Of a stretch of DNA of 6,383 nt, positions 5,735-6,383 are shown one piece after another. Each line of letters begins with the position of its first letter. The first letter of the stretch is position 1. The notes under the pieces are model-generated. The model had not been told where the DNA came from. It worked only from the letters and a program-made list of their open reading frames with translations, and did not search any database. Source of the stretch: Verrucomicrobiota bacterium (GTDB taxonomy: Bacteria; Verrucomicrobiota; Verrucomicrobiia; Methylacidiphilales; Verrucolacustridaceae); assembly GCA_016876055.1 (NCBI GenBank), contig VHDM01000058.1:1-6383 (forward strand), read 5' to 3'. The translations under genes were made by a program, and so were the position numbers.

Positions 5735-6346
5735 CTATTTCAGCCACTTGATAGCCATGAAGCCGCCCACCCCCAGGAGGAAGAGAAGGGTCACCGCCAC
5801 CTCCAGGTACTTTTCGATATGGGGCCGCAGGGCTGGCCCGCCCAAACGGATCACCGCCGCCACCAGAAAAAACCTCCCCGCCCGGCCGAGAATGGACGCG
5901 GAGACCAGCGTCGGAATCGGCACGGCAAACACTCCTGAGGCCACGGTGAATACCTTATAAGGAATCGGGGTAAAAGCCGCCGTCAGGATGAAGAAAAAGG
6001 CGTTCTTCTGGTAGAACCCCTCCACCTTCTGGAAGGTGACCTCGGTAAAACCAGGCACGTGGGCGAAGAACCAAGGCGCCACCGCCTCCCAGAGGGCGTG
6101 CCCGATCCACCAGCCAAAAACCCCTCCCGCCACCGAACCCACCGTGCACCAAAAGGCAAAGTGAGCCCATTTTTTCGGGTGGGCAAAGCAGAGCGCCAGC
6201 AACAGCACATCGGGCGGGATCGGAAAGAAACTGGATTCAATAAAGGCGATGACCACCAAGGCCGGCACGGCCTGCGGGGTGGCCGCCCAATGAATCGTCC
6301 AGGTGTAAAGACGCCGCAACCAGTTCGGCTTCGATTCGGTGTCCAT
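5735..6346 (-). CDS. YqaA family VTT-domain (DedA-like) inner-membrane protein
   Basis: This 203-residue polytopic protein belongs to the YqaA branch of the VTT/SNARE-associated (DedA-like) superfamily. Relatives are membrane proteins implicated in lipid scrambling or transport and envelope homeostasis; YqaA itself has no firm function. Visible features: a basic N-terminus, FIESSFFPIPPDVLLLAL at 35-52 (the family re-entrant motif with paired prolines), a glycine-rich segment GSVAGGVFGWWIGHAL at 70-85, FTPIPYKVFTVASGVF at 125-140 and GRAGRFFLVAAVIRLGG at 154-170 with the conserved G-R-x-x-R-F arginines, then a last membrane segment to the basic C-terminus KWLK. I chose ATG at 6346 because GAGGGG lies 7 bases upstream. 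The frame is open to a GTG at 6382, but that extension overlaps the probable upstream gene and looks non-native. It is likely the last gene of an operon, ending at the strong terminator at 5658-5627. Confidence 0.92.
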   Translation of the reverse strand: MDTESKPNWLRRLYTWTIHWAATPQAVPALVVIAFIESSFFPIPPDVLLLALCFAHPKKWAHFAFWCTVGSVAGGVFGWWIGHALWEAVAPWFFAHVPGFTEVTFQKVEGFYQKNAFFFILTAAFTPIPYKVFTVASGVFAVPIPTLVSASILGRAGRFFLVAAVIRLGGPALRPHIEKYLEVAVTLLFLLGVGGFMAIKWLK

Positions 6347-6347
6347 T

Positions 6348-6383
6348 TTAGTGCCCCTCGCCCCCCGATTCTTCCGAGCCACC
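6348..6383 (-). CDS. C-terminal tail of an upstream gene (partial)
   Basis: In the frame offset from the VTT gene the right edge reads GGSEESGGEGH followed by TAA (6350-6348). The stop falls 1 base before the VTT ATG at 6346, the spacing expected of co-transcribed genes. The gene itself lies outside the window, so nothing can be said of its function. Eleven codons are little evidence, and this could be a chance open frame. Confidence 0.4.
   Translation of the reverse strand, partial: GGSEESGGEGH

Noticed and set aside
5680..5751. Plus-strand micro-ORF of 23 codons preceded by AGGAG
   Set aside because: It needs a CTG start, overlaps the end of the VTT gene, and has no supporting conservation or promoter evidence.
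6347..6382. N-terminal extension of the VTT protein to the GTG at 6382
   Set aside because: The extra residues are basic and non-family-like, the ATG at 6346 has a well-placed GAGGGG, and the extension overlaps the probable upstream gene end.

Overview
The window is a GC-rich bacterial chromosome segment in which every gene I accept lies on the minus strand, so it reads from high coordinates to low. The gene content (SCO and DUF420 oxidase-assembly factors, FeoA/FeoB iron uptake, a YqaA-type VTT membrane protein) points to a respiring, membrane-rich, probably Gram-negative bacterium. A Verrucomicrobiota-like origin fits my impression of the protein sequences, but that is inference only; no rRNA or other taxonomic marker is present.

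Layout in transcription order. (1) 6383-5735: the last 11 codons of a probable upstream gene, then a 203-residue YqaA/VTT-family membrane protein, closed by a strong rho-independent terminator at 5658-5627. (2) 5626-5526: a strikingly AT-rich spacer with two short perfect palindromes and a candidate promoter. (3) 5525-5172: a 117-residue soluble helical protein that I do not recognise, followed 2 bases after its stop by a branched GC-rich hairpin. (4) 5073-2250: four tightly packed genes, namely an ABC ATPase, its ABC-2 permease, an SCO copper protein and a DUF420 membrane protein. Gaps and overlaps are 3, -4 and -4 bases, so they almost certainly form one translationally coupled operon. (5) 2249-2134: a spacer with a Fur-box-like imperfect palindrome just ahead of feoA. 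(6) 2124-1: feoA, then feoB, which runs off the left edge after 626 codons.

How the genes work together (family knowledge plus inference): SCO proteins deliver or reduce copper for the CuA/CuB sites of cytochrome oxidase, and DUF420 proteins (YozB/CtaM type) are linked to maturation of haem-copper oxidases. The co-transcribed ABC transporter therefore probably serves oxidase assembly too, although its substrate cannot be read from sequence. FeoA and FeoB supply ferrous iron to the cytoplasm and appear to be a separate unit with their own iron-responsive control. The window thus places copper and iron handling for respiration side by side.

I found no RNA genes, CRISPR arrays, insertion sequences or phage genes. 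Most of the window is ordinary core metabolism. The parts most worth a second look are the ABC-SCO-DUF420 cassette, the orphan 117-residue gene in its AT-rich setting, and the five-cysteine FeoA.
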